A stretch of 64,000 bases of DNA from Neospora caninum Liverpool (taxonomy: Eukaryota > Apicomplexa > Conoidasida > Eucoccidiorida > Sarcocystidae). Shown here in pieces: positions 1 to 18,070 of this stretch. Both the position numbers and the translations under genes were made by a program. The stretch's first letter is position 1, and each line of letters starts with the position of its first letter. Location: NCBI RefSeq assembly GCF_000208865.1, contig NC_018398.1, positions 62,001-126,000 of the forward strand. The letters are read 5' to 3'. A model generated the notes under the pieces. That model ran no database searches and was not told where the DNA came from. It was given only the letters and a program-made list of their open reading frames with translations.

Positions 1-426
1 GCCTCTGCGTGCTGGTCACGCATCCCGTTTCGTCTGTGAAAACGGCTCTTCAACGTGTTTTCGCTGGAGAAAAGCGCGGGCTCCCCCCCCCCTTTGGGAA
101 CTCCCTCGCTGGCGTCGAGTGTCTGGACAGCTCAAGACAAACTCGGCGACGCGTCTCGACGGGCTCTCGGCCTTTGGGATTTTCGTGGCTACGATTTCCT
201 CTCGCCTTTGCTTTCGTCCCCTTGTCACACACTACCGAATTCCATTTGTCTTGCAAACGTCGAAGCGTCTCTCCCGCTTCTGTCGATCCGCTTCCGCGGG
301 TATCTCGCCGCGGGCTGCACGCGTCGGCCTTCGCGCGGCGCGCTCAGGAACTTCTCCTCGTGAAATGACGCCTCTTCGTCCGGGGGCTCCTAGAGCGAGC
401 TCCGTCCTCGAACGCCAAAAGTGAAG
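1..426. other. 5' flank of the methyltransferase gene, no gene seen
   Basis: This stretch holds short overlapping open frames in several phases and a C-run near 86-95. None has family resemblance or consistent splice signals. It probably contains the promoter and 5' untranslated region of the gene starting at 427; no TATA-like element stands out. Confidence 0.4.
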
Positions 427-3400
427 ATGGACTCTGTCCGGCCTCCGAACTCTGCCGCGTGTCGCCTTCGGGCCGCCAGGCTCCGCGCGACGTTCCTCGC
501 CTGGTGCGTGCACTGTGTCCTGTTTTACCAGTCTTCTCTCTCCTCCTGTGTCTCCGTCCACCGTGCGTCTTCTCGCTCTCCAGTTCCCCCGTCCCCTCTC
601 GGTCACTCTTGGTTCACTTTTGCTTCTGTCAAGAACCCGCTTTTCGAACGCTCCTGGCGACCGGTTCCGCGAGCGGCCGCCATCCACTCGTCACTGGGCT
701 TCGTCTCCCTTCCCTCTCTCGCCCCTCCTCGCTTCTGTTTTCATGCGCGGCCTTCTTCCCGACTCCGCTCTCGGTCCACTCTCTGCGCGCAGACCGGGCG
801 TGCCTGCAAACCGTCCGAGGCGGAGATTTCTGCAGTTCGAGCGCGCCTGGCCGCGCAGCAGCCAAGGAAGGCCCCGCGACGGCGCAGCGAGGAGGAGGAA
901 CGCGAAGAGCGACGCGCGCATGCAAACCGGGGAAAAACTCCCTGGGGCCGTTCACGCTTTCTCCAGGCTCGCCGCCCTGGCGTCTCCCTTCGCATGCAAA
1001 GAGGACACTCCGGCGAAGAAGACCGAGGAGACAGAGTCGAGCGAAGAGTTGGAATCCAGAGAGTTGGAGTCGATGGAGGAGCGAAAAGAGAGAGAAGCCA
1101 GGGGCCCGTGTGGGGGGTGAGAGACCTGCGCAGAGACAAAGCCGAGAGGGAGAAGTGGCGGAAAGTAAGAGCAGACGAGGAGGAAGAGTTGATCCGCATG
1201 TGCCAAGAAAATAGGAACGCGTTAGAGCAAAACGACGGGGCGAACGCAGATGAGGAGGCGAGTCGCCAGGTCGTCCGCGAGAAGCTGGCGCGGCACGTGG
1301 CTCTCATGGAGAAACAGTTGATCACGTGGAAAAAAGAAGAGCTGCGCGGTCAAGAGGAGTCCTTTCAGGAGTACTTGTCGACTCTCGAGCAGATGAAACA
1401 CCAAGAAGAAGAGTGTGTTCGCCGATTTTTCGAGGAGACGCGCGTCAACCGCGAGGAAGAAGACTCCCCGCCACGTTCCGCATCCCCAGGCACGTCTCCT
1501 CCCCTACCCACTCTTCCATCCTCGTCTTCCTCTTCTTCTCCCTCTTCTTCTTCTCCCCCTTCTTCTTCTTCCTCTTCTTCTCCCCCTTCTTATTCTTCCT
1601 CTTCTTTTTCTTCTTCTCCTTCTTCTCCTTCTTCTTCTCCTTCTTCCTCTTCTCCCCCTTCTTCTTCTTCTCCCTCTTCTTCTTCTCCTCCTTCTTCTTC
1701 TCCCCCTTCTTCTTCTTCTCCCTCTTCTTCTTCTCCTCGTTCTTCTCCTCCTTCTTCCTCTTCTCCCCCTTCTTCTTCCTCTTCTTCTCTGTTATCTCAC
1801 TTGGTGTCTCCAGATGCTGGCGTCGCTGGGGACACAGCGGCCTCGGGCGACACCGAGGCGGGACGCCCTCTGGGCCCGCTCGTTCCTGTAAAGGGGATCG
1901 GAGCGGTCGCCGTGTTTCCCTTGCCAGAGGAGACGCGCGATGTGGCCGGCGCAGGCGAGGCAGGGGAGCGGCGGCCGTCGCTCCCGCCCTGGCGCCTTCG
2001 CATCCGCGCCGAGAGGATGAAGCGAACGCCGCCGACGCTTCGCCCGCCATCCTATGCGGCGGTCGCCGAGCAGAAGGAAGAAGAGAAGCGCGTCCTGCGC
2101 GAGAAGAAGCTCTGGAAAAAACTGCGGAGAGAAACGGCGCGGGACGCGGCAACGCGAGGCGGAGAGCCAGGCTCGGCGACCTCAGACTCGCGCGAGGAAG
2201 GGGCTCTCGCGCACAGTCCAAAAGGAGCGACGGTGGAGATCGGGGCAGCGTGGATGCACGAAAAAGAGCGAGAAAGACCAGGCGGAGGAGCGGGAACCGA
2301 CGAGGAAGCACGACGATCTCTGCCGGCGGCCTCTCCCACGGCGAGTCTCCCCTCGGGAGAGTTCAAGTCAGCGTTTCCTGTCATTCTTTCGTTTGCTTCG
2401 CCGGTTCCCTGATGTGCACTAGTGGTCGACTCTCTCACCTTTCTAGCTGTGGAAACGCGGCCTTCTGTCGAGCAACCGAAGCATCCTGCGTCGACGCTGA
2501 CCGTTGTAAAGATTCCCAAGGAGTGATGTATGCGTGGTCCGTGTGTAGGCGTGCCTTGTGCACACGGCGGGGCTCGGCCGCTACTCGGCCTCTCTCTGCC
2601 TTGCGCTTGTTGGGTGTTGGTACCTCTCTTGGAATAATCGTTTTCCTAGCCCTCTCTCCACCTTTCAGTGTCCGACGCGTGTGTATCTCTGGACCTGTCG
2701 ACGCCGCGTGAGACGCGTCGCTTCCCGAGCCATCGCGCTCACGGCCGTCTACACAGGCACAGCTCCGCGGTCCCCTCGCTTTCTCTTCCCCTTGGCTTCG
2801 GAGGATGTCAACCGCTTTCCGCGACGCCCGAGTCGCACCACTGAGTCGCGAAGATACACTGCCTCGTGTCCTCTCGCCTTCCTGCCCCCACAGAGCTTTC
2901 CTTCTGACTCTTGTCTTTTTTCACAGGCCGAAGCAGTCTCTCGGCCAGAACTTCCTGGCTGACCCGAATATAAGCCGACTGATTGCGGCGACCCTCGAGG
3001 ACGCGTCGCCTCAAGGCGTGGGCGTCGTCGAAGTCGGCCCGGGGACAGGCGCGATCACCAGATTCCTTCTGCCAAAGTTTCCCCGGATGGCAGGTGAGTC
3101 ACGGCCGCAGCTGCGGATCACGAGACACGCATGTGCATGCAAAGATGTTTGCGTTCCCTTCTAGCGTTGTTTCACGCCACGCCGACCTCGGGACGAGAGG
3201 TCAGGAGGACCAGCTGCGATGTCGCCTGAGTGCCGGTCGTTCCCGCACCTATGAAGCGTGCGCAGATGCCTTCTCTCGATCCGCATGCATTTTCCCCGGA
3301 AGCTTCGAGACCCATCCGACGGGTGTCCAAGTGGACCTACACGCTTTCGTGTGCATATTTCTTTGTTTCTACACATATATACCCCTATATGTAAGTAGTC

Positions 3401-6400
3401 ATATATATGAACAATGAGCTAAATATTTGTGGATATGCAGTCAAATGTGTAGGAACGTGGGTAGGTCAGAGAGCACCATAGCAAAAGGTCTCTGTGCGCG
3501 TGGAGGCAAAGAGCGAGCTCCGAAGGCTCGCGAAGGGGATCTGTGGCAACTGCAGAGGCGTCGCTCTCTGTCGATGTACACCCCTGCCTTGACTGTCTGC
3601 AGGTGCACATACACACATGCACATACACGCGTGCACATACACACATGCATATACACACATGCATATACACTCATGCATATACACTCATGCATATACACTC
3701 ATGCATATACACTCATGCATATACACTCATGCACATACACGCGTGCATATACACTCATGCATATACACTCATGCATATACACTCATGCATATACACTCAT
3801 GCATATACACTCATGCACATACACGCGTGCATATACACTCATGCATATACACTCATGCATATACACTCATGCATATACACTCATGCATATACACTCATGC
3901 ATATACACTCATGCATATACACTCATGCATATACACTCATGCATATACACACATGCACATACACGCGTGCACATACACACATGCATATACACACATGCAT
4001 ATACACTCATGCATATACACTGATGCATATACACTCATGCATATACACTCATGCATATACACTCATGCACATACACGCGTGCATATACACTCATGCATAT
4101 ACACTCATGCATATACACTCATGCATATACACTCATGCATATACACTCATGCATATACACTCATGCACATACACGCGTGCATATACACTCATGCATATAC
4201 ACTCATGCATATACACTCATGCATATACACTCATGCATATACACTCATGCATATACACTCATGCATATACACTCATGCATATACACTCATGCATATACAC
4301 TCATGCATATACACACATGCACATACACGCGTGCACATACACACATGCATATACACACATGCATATACACTCATGCATATACACTCATGCATATACACTC
4401 ATGCATATACACTCATGCATATACACTCATGCACATACACGCGTGCATATACACTCATGCATATACACTCATGCATATACACTCATGCATATACACTCAT
4501 GCATATACACTCATGCATATACACTCATGCAGNNNNNNNNNNNNNNNNNNNNNNNNNNNNNNNNNNNNNNNNNNNNNNNNNNNNNNNNNNNNNNNNNNNN
4601 NNNNNNNNNNNNNNNNNNNNNNNNNNNNNNNNCATGCATATACACTCATGCATATACACTCATGCATATACACTCATGCATATACACTCATGCATATACA
4701 CTCATGCATATACACTCATGCATATACACTCATGCATATACACTCATGCATATACACACATGCACATACACGCGTGCACATACACACATGCATATACACA
4801 CATGCATATACACTCATGCATATACACTGATGCATATACACTCATGCATATACACTCATGCATATACACTCATGCACATACACGCGTGCATATACACTCA
4901 TGCATATACACTCATGCATATACACTCATGCATATACACTCATGCATATACACTCATGCATATACACTCATGCACATACACGCGTGCATATACACTCATG
5001 CATATACACTCATGCATATACACTCATGCATATACACTCATGCATATACACTCATGCATATACACTCATGCATATACACTCATGCATATACACACATGCA
5101 CATACACGCGTGCACATACACACATGCATATACACTCATGCATATACACTCATGCATATACACTCATGCATATACACTCATGCATATACACTCATGCATA
5201 TACACTCATGCACATACACGCATGCATATACACTCATGCATATACACTCATGCATATACACTCATGCATATACACTCATGCATATACACTCATGCATATA
5301 CACTCATGCACATACACGCGTGCATATACACTCATGCATATACACTCATGCATATACACTCATGCATATACACTCATGCATATACACTCATGCATATACA
5401 CTCATGCATATACACTCATGCATATACACTCATGCATATACACACATGCATATACACTCATGCATATACACTCATGCATATACACTCATGCATATACACT
5501 CATGCATATACACACATGCATATACACTCATGCATATACACTCATGCATATACACTCATGCATATACACTCATGCATATACACTCATGCATATACACACA
5601 TGCATATACACTCATGCATATACACTCATGCATATACACTCATGCACATACACTCATGCATATACACTCATGCATATACACTCATGCATATACACTCATG
5701 CATATACACACATGCACATACACGCGTGCACATACACACATGCATATACACACATGCATATACACTCATGCATATACACTGATGCATATACACTCATGCA
5801 TATACACTCATGCATATACACTCATGCACATACACGCGTGCATATACACTCATGCATATACACTCATGCATATACACTCATGCATATACACTCATGCATA
5901 TACACTCATGCATATACACTCATGCACATACACGCGTGCATATACACTCATGCATATACACTCATGCATATACACTCATGCATATACACTCATGCATATA
6001 CACTCATGCATATACACTCATGCATATACACTCATGCATATACACACATGCACATACACGCGTGCACATACACACATGCATATACACTCATGCATATACA
6101 CTCATGCATATACACTCATGCATATACACTCATGCATATACACTCATGCATATACACTCATGCACATACACGCGTGCATATACACTCATGCATATACACT
6201 CATGCATATACACTCATGCATATACACTCATGCATATACACTCATGCATATACACTCATGCACATACACGCGTGCATATACACTCATGCATATACACTCA
6301 TGCATATACACTCATGCATATACACTCATGCATATACACTCATGCATATACACTCATGCATATACACTCATGCATATACACTCATGCATATACACACATG

Positions 6401-9400
6401 CATATACACTCATGCATATACACTCATGCATATACACTCATGCATATACACTCATGCATATACACACATGCATATACACTCATGCATATACACTCATGCA
6501 TATACACTCATGCATATACACTCATGCATATACACTCATGCATATACACACATGCATATACACTCATGCATATACACTCATGCATATACACGCGTGCACA
6601 TACACACATGCATATACACTCATGCATATACACTCATGCACATACACTCATGCATATACACACATGCACATACACGCGTGCATATACACTCATGCATATA
6701 CACTCATGCATATACACTCATGCATATACACGCGTGCACATACACGCGTGCATATACACTCATGCATATACACTCATGCATATACTCTCATGCATATACA
6801 CTCATGCATATACACTCATGCATATACACTCATGCACATACACTCATGTATATACACTCATGCATATACACTCATGCATATACACTCATGCACATACACT
6901 CATGCACATACACTCATGCATATACACACATGCACATACACGCGTGCATATACACTCATGCATATACACTCATGCATATACACACATGCACATACACGCG
7001 TGCATATAGACTCATGCATATACACTCATGCATATACACTCATGCATATACACGCGTGCACATACACGCGTGCACATACACACATGCATATACACCTATG
7101 TGCATGCATTTCTGGCGCCAGGCGTAAATGCATTCATCTCGGTAGTGGACTGCGCCCAGATGTGCAGTGTGGGACGTCTTCAGGAGCGATGCGGTTTCCC
7201 GGTTGATTGATGCAGCCATCGAGACAGACCCGCGCGCGGTGTCTCTCCTCTCACGCCGTTTGCCGACTCTAAAAATCATCCACGGCGACGTCTTGCAGGT
7301 ACTTTCTTCCGTGTCTTTCCTCTTCTTTGGCCTTCCACCTCACTCGGTCGCCCCTGCGCCTTGTGCGCCTCCTTGACTGGATTTCGCGAGTTCTCCCCGC
7401 GGCTTCTCTCCTCGATCAACTTGACACGGGACTCCCCACTGGTCTTCCGGTCTTGAGAAGAGCGCCGGCCAGATTGGGGTTCCTCGGGCATCCCTCAGTT
7501 TTCTTCTCTTCAAGCGAAAGACGCGCCTGCGAGTCTCTTGCTCTCTGCGTGTCCCTCCCTCTCTCTCGACACCTGGAAGTCATCGTTTTCTGTCGTGGAA
7601 AGGCCCAGCGTTGCTTTGCCGCACGTGGAAACGCCCACGAACCGGAGAGAGGTTTGCGCGTCTCGCTGCGCCGAGTGCATGTCGCCCACGGCGGTCCGCG
7701 GTCCTTTCCGTACTGCCGTCTCTGGCTTGGCCGATAGGCGACGGATGTAAGCGCCGTCTCCGTGTCTCCGCTAGATTTTTGAACCCAAAACACCCTGCGT
7801 TGAGCGTTCCTGGTCCTGCTCGACGCCGTCTTCTAAAACGGTGACGTGGTGTGCGATTTCCTTCGATCGATTTCAAAAGTTCCGATCTCTCCAACTCGGT
7901 GATGTGCAGGTCGCGTGGCCGGACCTGGCCCGGGAGCGTGGAACTCGCCTCTCGATTGCGGGGAATTTGCCGTTTTACCTCACTAGCCAGGTAAAGCGTC
8001 TGTCGCGCGGAATTCAGAAAGCGGTTCGAAAAAAGGGGGAAGAGGAAAAGCAGAGAAGGGTGGTGAGACGAGTAACACAGAGAAAAGGTATCTCCATGGG
8101 GCGCGGTGCTCTTCACTTTCGTCGATCCTTTCTGCAAATTCTCTCTCTCATTCCTACGCCTTTCCTTTACCTGCCTTCGCTTTCGGGTGTCGTCCCTCCT
8201 GCCTCTGGTGTCGCCCGAGCGGGTCTGTTTGCGTCTGTCTCGCGGTGCTCCTTTTTTCTGAGCAATTTTTCGCGCCCTCTTTCGGCGCGCTCCCCTTTTT
8301 TTTACAGCTCCTGTTTTGCCTCCTCGACAGCTGGCGCTTCATCAACCAGGCTCTCGTGACGATTCAGTGGGAAATGGCCGAGGTAAAACAGGCTTGAGTT
8401 CACATCTTATTGAGAGAAAGAGGAAAGAAGGTGGTACCGTTCTGAAGAGGAAAGAAGGTGATACCGTTTCGAGGTCCCGAGAACGCCCCACGAACGCGCT
8501 GAGGAGCGCGCGTGGTTTGGTGCTCAGCATGAGTTTGCGGTTGCAGAAGAGCCGATGCTCTTCTGCCGAAAAGGTTCCACCGATTCGGAGGCAAGACACC
8601 CGCGCAAGGCTTCGGGCGATGCTTTCGGCCGCGCTGTAGTGACCGAAGCTTTTTTTCCTGGGAGCAGTGGAGCTCGCGTTGTCTCTCAAACAGATTTCAT
8701 TCATCTTAAGAACTGATCTCTGACTTGCTGGTACTCCAGGAAGCCTAGGTAGAACTGCTCATTCAGAGTCGTTTTTAGAAAGTGTGTTGAAATGTTCAAA
8801 CGTGCATGGTTTCTAGACCACGAGCCTCCGAGCGAAAACCGGTGTCGTGGAGGACTGAATCGTTGCGGCGAAACGCCGAAGAAGCGAAGTTTAGGTTTCC
8901 ACCGCGTCGACGTGTGGAAAGCGAGCCTCCGTTTTCGCCTTTCCAGAGAAAAGCGCGGAAAGGATTTTTAGAAAAGGCCTTCTCGCACTGCCGTCGACTC
9001 GTCGAGACACGCCTCCGGCGTCTTCCGCGGGTTGTGGACGTATGGGGAGCCCGACCGCGTTCTTCACAAACGCGTCTCTCGAAATCCCGGTTCTGCGTCC
9101 GTTTCTCCAGAGACTAACCGCACGCCCAGGAGAGAGACAGTACAGCCGGCTGAGCGTGGTGTTTGCTCTGTACGGCTCGTGCCGCATCGTCAAGAAACTT
9201 CCTAGTTCCGTCTTCTATCCGGTCCCAAAGGTAAGGCTCTCGCGCGGGAACGCTCAACTCGAGGCCGCAGGTTTCGCGACTCTCTCGGTGGAAAGTGTAA
9301 AGATTCGAAGGCGACGCAGCACTTCGCCAGTCGTCCAAGTTGCCCGACGCCGGCGGACTTCAAAGAGCCCTTTCGAAACCGCGCTTCAGCCACGCAGACA

Positions 9401-10958
9401 CATTCGGGCAAAAAAACGTTGAAAAGCCGGAACGGGGGAGACGCGACACGACTGTGGCCGTTTCGTGCGCGTGCGCGCCTTGACTATCTAGACAGTTCAC
9501 TTGAGGCACTTTCTGGTTTTTTTTCGCGTCAGGTCGACGCCGCCTTGGTGCACATCGCCTTTCGACAAGCCTCTCTGAGGGAGATTCTTCGCGGCGCGGA
9601 TCCGCATCAGTTTCGGACTGTACGCCCCGGAACGCTGTTTTGCGTCTTTCGTGGAATGCTCGTTCGAAGGATTTTTAAGGAACGATTCTTCAAACCCCGG
9701 CTCGGGGCAGTGTCCAGCGTTTGCGTGACGTGGGAAATGCGAAAAACGCAGTCCAACCACAGGCAACCTGACAGCTTCTCCGTGGCGTTATCCCTTTCAC
9801 AGATATAGTCAACCACGTTAAGATGCGCGTGGCTCCATATGCAAAAAAAGCAGAGACATACTGACGTCCATTCGAATGCGCATGTGTAGGTATATGTGTA
9901 TGCACGCGACTTTGCGTATGCGAAAGTATTTGCGTACCTCTCCTCTCGATATACGTGTATACATATATATTCGGAGGCTGGTGAGCTCCGTGAGTCGCGA
10001 ACAAGTCTGAACTCATTAGAGAAGCTGTAAAATCGGAAAGCTTTACATCCGCTGTTCACGGGTTTCGCGGCTTCTGGAAAGGCGTCCGCTTCAGCTTCTC
10101 GTTTCAAGCATTTGGCCAAATTTCCCTTCTGTTCTCTCATGGATAAAACTGCCTTTCTCTTTTCAGGTTCTGCATGCAGCCTTTGGGCAGCGTCGCAAGA
10201 TGCTGAGGTCGAGTCTCAAGGTATGTCGCTCTGGGTGCCGCAGACCCCCGTGTTTTTCCTCGGCTTTCCTTTTCTCTCTTCCCCGTTTTCTGCTTCACTT
10301 TTGCCCTCGCAAACAGGGAGTTTCTTCGTCCTTGCGTCTGTTCTGTTCCCTGTTTTCGAGCCGCAACCGCACTCCCGCGATGTCGGCTCTTGTCGATCTT
10401 TCCACATGCACGTGCACCCATCCTACGTAAACATCTGGAGGTATCAACGTAGTCTAGACCACTACCTCTCTACATACATGTGCATTTATATAAGTAAGTA
10501 TATATATATATATATATATATGCATATATATATATATATGTATATATGCATATATATATATATATATATGTATATGTATATATGTATGTATATATGTGCT
10601 TGGTGGGACTTGAGCGTACAGGCATGAACACGTATGGAGTTGTGTCTTTGAAGAGAGGCGCGCGTTTCGATGTGAATTTGTTTGTGTGGTTTCTGAGCAG
10701 CCGATTTTGCCGCATCCCGCGGCGCTGCCTGAGCACTTTGCCTCTCTTCGTCCGCAGCAACTCTCTCCAGAAGATTTTTTAGATCTCACGAACGCCATCT
10801 TTTCCTCCCCAGATGCGCAGCGTGAGAGCGCGCAAACGCTTCACGAAAGTGAAGAAAGTCAAGAAGAAGCGAGGCACCAGAACGCAGAACAGTTCCTCGA
10901 AGACGAGATAGGCGAACTCTCTCGCATATGGAGGAAAGAGAAACACGGAGACTACTAG
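427..10958 (+). CDS. ksgA: KsgA/RsmA-type rRNA adenine dimethyltransferase with long N-terminal extension, probably organellar
   Basis: It should dimethylate two adjacent adenines at the 3' end of small-subunit rRNA using S-adenosylmethionine. Catalytic exons: 2927-3093, 7168-7298, 7910-7990, 8308-8382, 9111-9230, 9533-9619, 10167-10220, 10701-10958 (stop TAG 10956-10958). All introns between them are GT-AG and phases agree. Motifs in order: QSLGQNFLADP, EVGPGTGAITRF (SAM motif I), AGNLPFYLTSQ (catalytic N-L-P-F/Y), TARPGERQYSRLSV, SSVFYPVPK and FGQRRKMLRSSL. The open frame from ATG 427 gives a roughly 646-residue extension: a hydrophobic, basic N-terminus resembling an apicoplast leader, a charged coiled coil and a polyserine tract. 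The donor joining it to 2927 is unresolved; phase allows GT at 2367 (giving about 970 residues) or 2361. The extension could instead be a separate upstream gene. The core is secure; the N-terminus and the organelle are inference. Confidence 0.85.
1516..1793 (+). repeat. CTT/TCC-rich repeat encoding polyserine/proline
   Basis: A nearly pure pyrimidine tract built of CTTCTT and CCC units. In the frame of the methyltransferase N-terminal extension it reads as serine runs broken by prolines; in other frames it gives poly-Phe/Leu or, on the - strand, poly-Lys/Glu. The - strand open frame 1445-2311 is a shadow of it. Length variation between strains is expected at such a tract. Confidence 0.9.
2367..2926 (+). 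other. presumed first intron of the methyltransferase gene
   Basis: The 3' end is clear, with a T-rich tract ending in CACAG at 2922-2926. The 5' donor is uncertain (GT at 2367 or 2361 would fit the phase). An ATG at 2805 is in frame with the catalytic exon if the acceptor is read through, so a short alternative start cannot be excluded. Confidence 0.45.
3601..7097 (+). repeat. 14-bp intronic satellite array, about 3.5 kb
   Basis: Head-to-tail copies of ATGCATATACACTC, roughly 240 units, with variants in which CATATACACTC becomes CACATACACGCG or CATATACACACA. It lies wholly in the intron between methyltransferase exons ending 3093 and starting 7168. Variant units recur as blocks: a CACTGATGC unit followed by a CGCGTGC unit is seen near 4020, 4828 and 5778, so longer segments have duplicated. 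The unit has no stop codon in any forward frame, and 14 x 3 = 42 nt gives a 14-residue repeat, which explains the very long but meaningless open frames here. The true length is unknown because of the gap at 4533. Confidence 0.97.
4533..4632. other. assembly gap, 100 N
   Basis: Exactly 100 N inside the 14-bp satellite, the usual placeholder for a gap of unknown size. The flanks are the same repeat, so the array was probably collapsed. Confidence 0.99.
8419..8468 (+). repeat. short tandem duplication in a methyltransferase intron
   Basis: Two adjacent copies of a roughly 24-bp segment with core GAGGAAAGAAGGTG followed by TACCGTT, differing at one or two bases. It lies in the intron after the exon ending at 8382. 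Confidence 0.7.
10499..10596. repeat. (TA)n/TATATG microsatellite
   Basis: About 100 bp of TA dinucleotides interrupted by TGCATA and TGTATA, in the last intron of the methyltransferase gene (10221-10700). It is nearly self-complementary. Confidence 0.9.
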
Positions 10959-12435
10959 GCGTTGGGGATTCTCTGGCGTCGAGAAAGCCGCAAAAGAGCA
11001 CAAAAACCGGGAGAAAGGCGAGGTGTGCACGCCGCCTCGCTGGGACAGGCGTCGCCTTCTCGAATCCTCTCGTGTCTCACGGCGATTTTAGACTTGTCAA
11101 CCCTTTTCCGTCGTATGAGTTCTCACTTCGAACCAGGTTTTGAAGGAGTTCCGGTACACAGAAGCGCGCTCCTTTTCCAGTTCTGGGGGCAAAAAGGTTT
11201 CCCTGCTGTCTTTTCGCGCGTGCGGAAAAACGCAAGCGAGGCACAGGCGCGAACGATCGCTGCCGACTTTCCGTGAAACTGCATATTGAACGGTGCATAC
11301 AAACGAGTCTCGACACTCCCTCCTCACGTGACACATATCGCGATTTTAGATCGGTTGGAACCTACCAAACCGAACGCGAACTTTCCGAGGCTCCAAACGG
11401 ACCTCTTGGAGACCTCCACGGCACGCGTGAGTCTACAAGAAGTGCGGGAAACCAATGCAAAAATGCATACGGTGTAGATTGATCTGCTTATGAAGTATAA
11501 CGACACGCATGTAACGCAGAACTTTGAGCTGCAGAGACCACCAACGTGAATATATATATATATATGCAAAGATCTCTTTTAAGCAACTGGTTTTTCAAAT
11601 ATATACGAACCACCGGTTGTACATAGCAGTGCTTTTACCTCCGCAGAATATGCTAGAACATACGGTTCATACTCGCTGGGGGGGAGGAGGAGCTACAACA
11701 CACATGTGCACAGGTTTCTCTACGTGGCTCTACGCAGATATCTGGACGTGAATTCAAACTGCATCTACGCACGCACATCTGTATGGAGAGCAAGGATTGC
11801 GATCCTTTTCTCAAAAGGTTTAAAAAATACTTTCCGTGACGAGACAGGCGTGTGTGCATGGCTCGACGACTTATTCACCGCCGTGATGCGCTGATCGGCC
11901 AGTGTGTAGGAAGCGCCTTCAGCGACGAGAACTCGCCGGCGCATGCAGATCCACGGGGCGCTGACGCAGTGTGTCGCGAAGGTTTTGCCTCTTTGTTTTC
12001 AAGCCTTGGGACTGTTTCGCCTTTACATGTATTTTGGTGTGTTTAGACCTTTCTGGCCTCGGTCGCGTAGGCAACCGCGCTGTTTCTGTTGTTCTGTCTC
12101 GTTGTGGAGCGCCTCTGAAGTTCACAAGCGCACGGCGCGTCCGAAGTTCTTGGGAGAGAAAAGCGACACATCGACGGCGCACACACAGACGCCGCAACAG
12201 AAGCGCAGCTCCTTTGAAGAACCTTTTTCGTGGCGTTCACACGCAGCATTCCGTGCGCCGAACGGTGGAGACAGGGAAAGCATTCCCGCGCGGAAAAAGC
12301 GACTGTTGACACACAGACCCCGCCGTCTCGCGAGAGAACCCGCGCTCCTCCCTCCTCGGTTCCACATGCTCCTGACAGCTCTGCGAGTTCTGCGGAACGT
12401 GCGCGACCAGAGCGGCGGCGCGCCGGGCGCGCGAT
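10959..12435. other. convergent intergenic region, no gene seen
   Basis: It separates the 3' ends of the methyltransferase (+) and RPT5 (-) genes, so it holds both 3' untranslated regions. Only short overlapping frames without family resemblance occur. A small TA run lies at about 11551-11565. No poly(A) signal is assigned. Confidence 0.5.

Positions 12436-18070
<5,635 letters not shown>

Noticed and set aside
1445..2311. 288-residue - strand frame rich in Lys/Glu
   Set aside because: It is the antisense of the polyserine tract and the charged methyltransferase N-terminus, with no domain.
2805..3164. Independent short methyltransferase start at ATG 2805
   Set aside because: The frame runs through a strong T-rich acceptor at 2926, and the segment before it shows no conserved sequence. 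Kept only as a minor alternative.
3601..7097. Possible CRISPR-like array
   Set aside because: Units are contiguous 14-mers without unique spacers, in a eukaryotic intron.
3543..7127. 1194-residue and other very long + strand open frames of His/Tyr/Cys-rich repeats
   Set aside because: They come from the 14-bp satellite, which is stop-free in all three frames, and lie inside a spliced intron of the methyltransferase gene.
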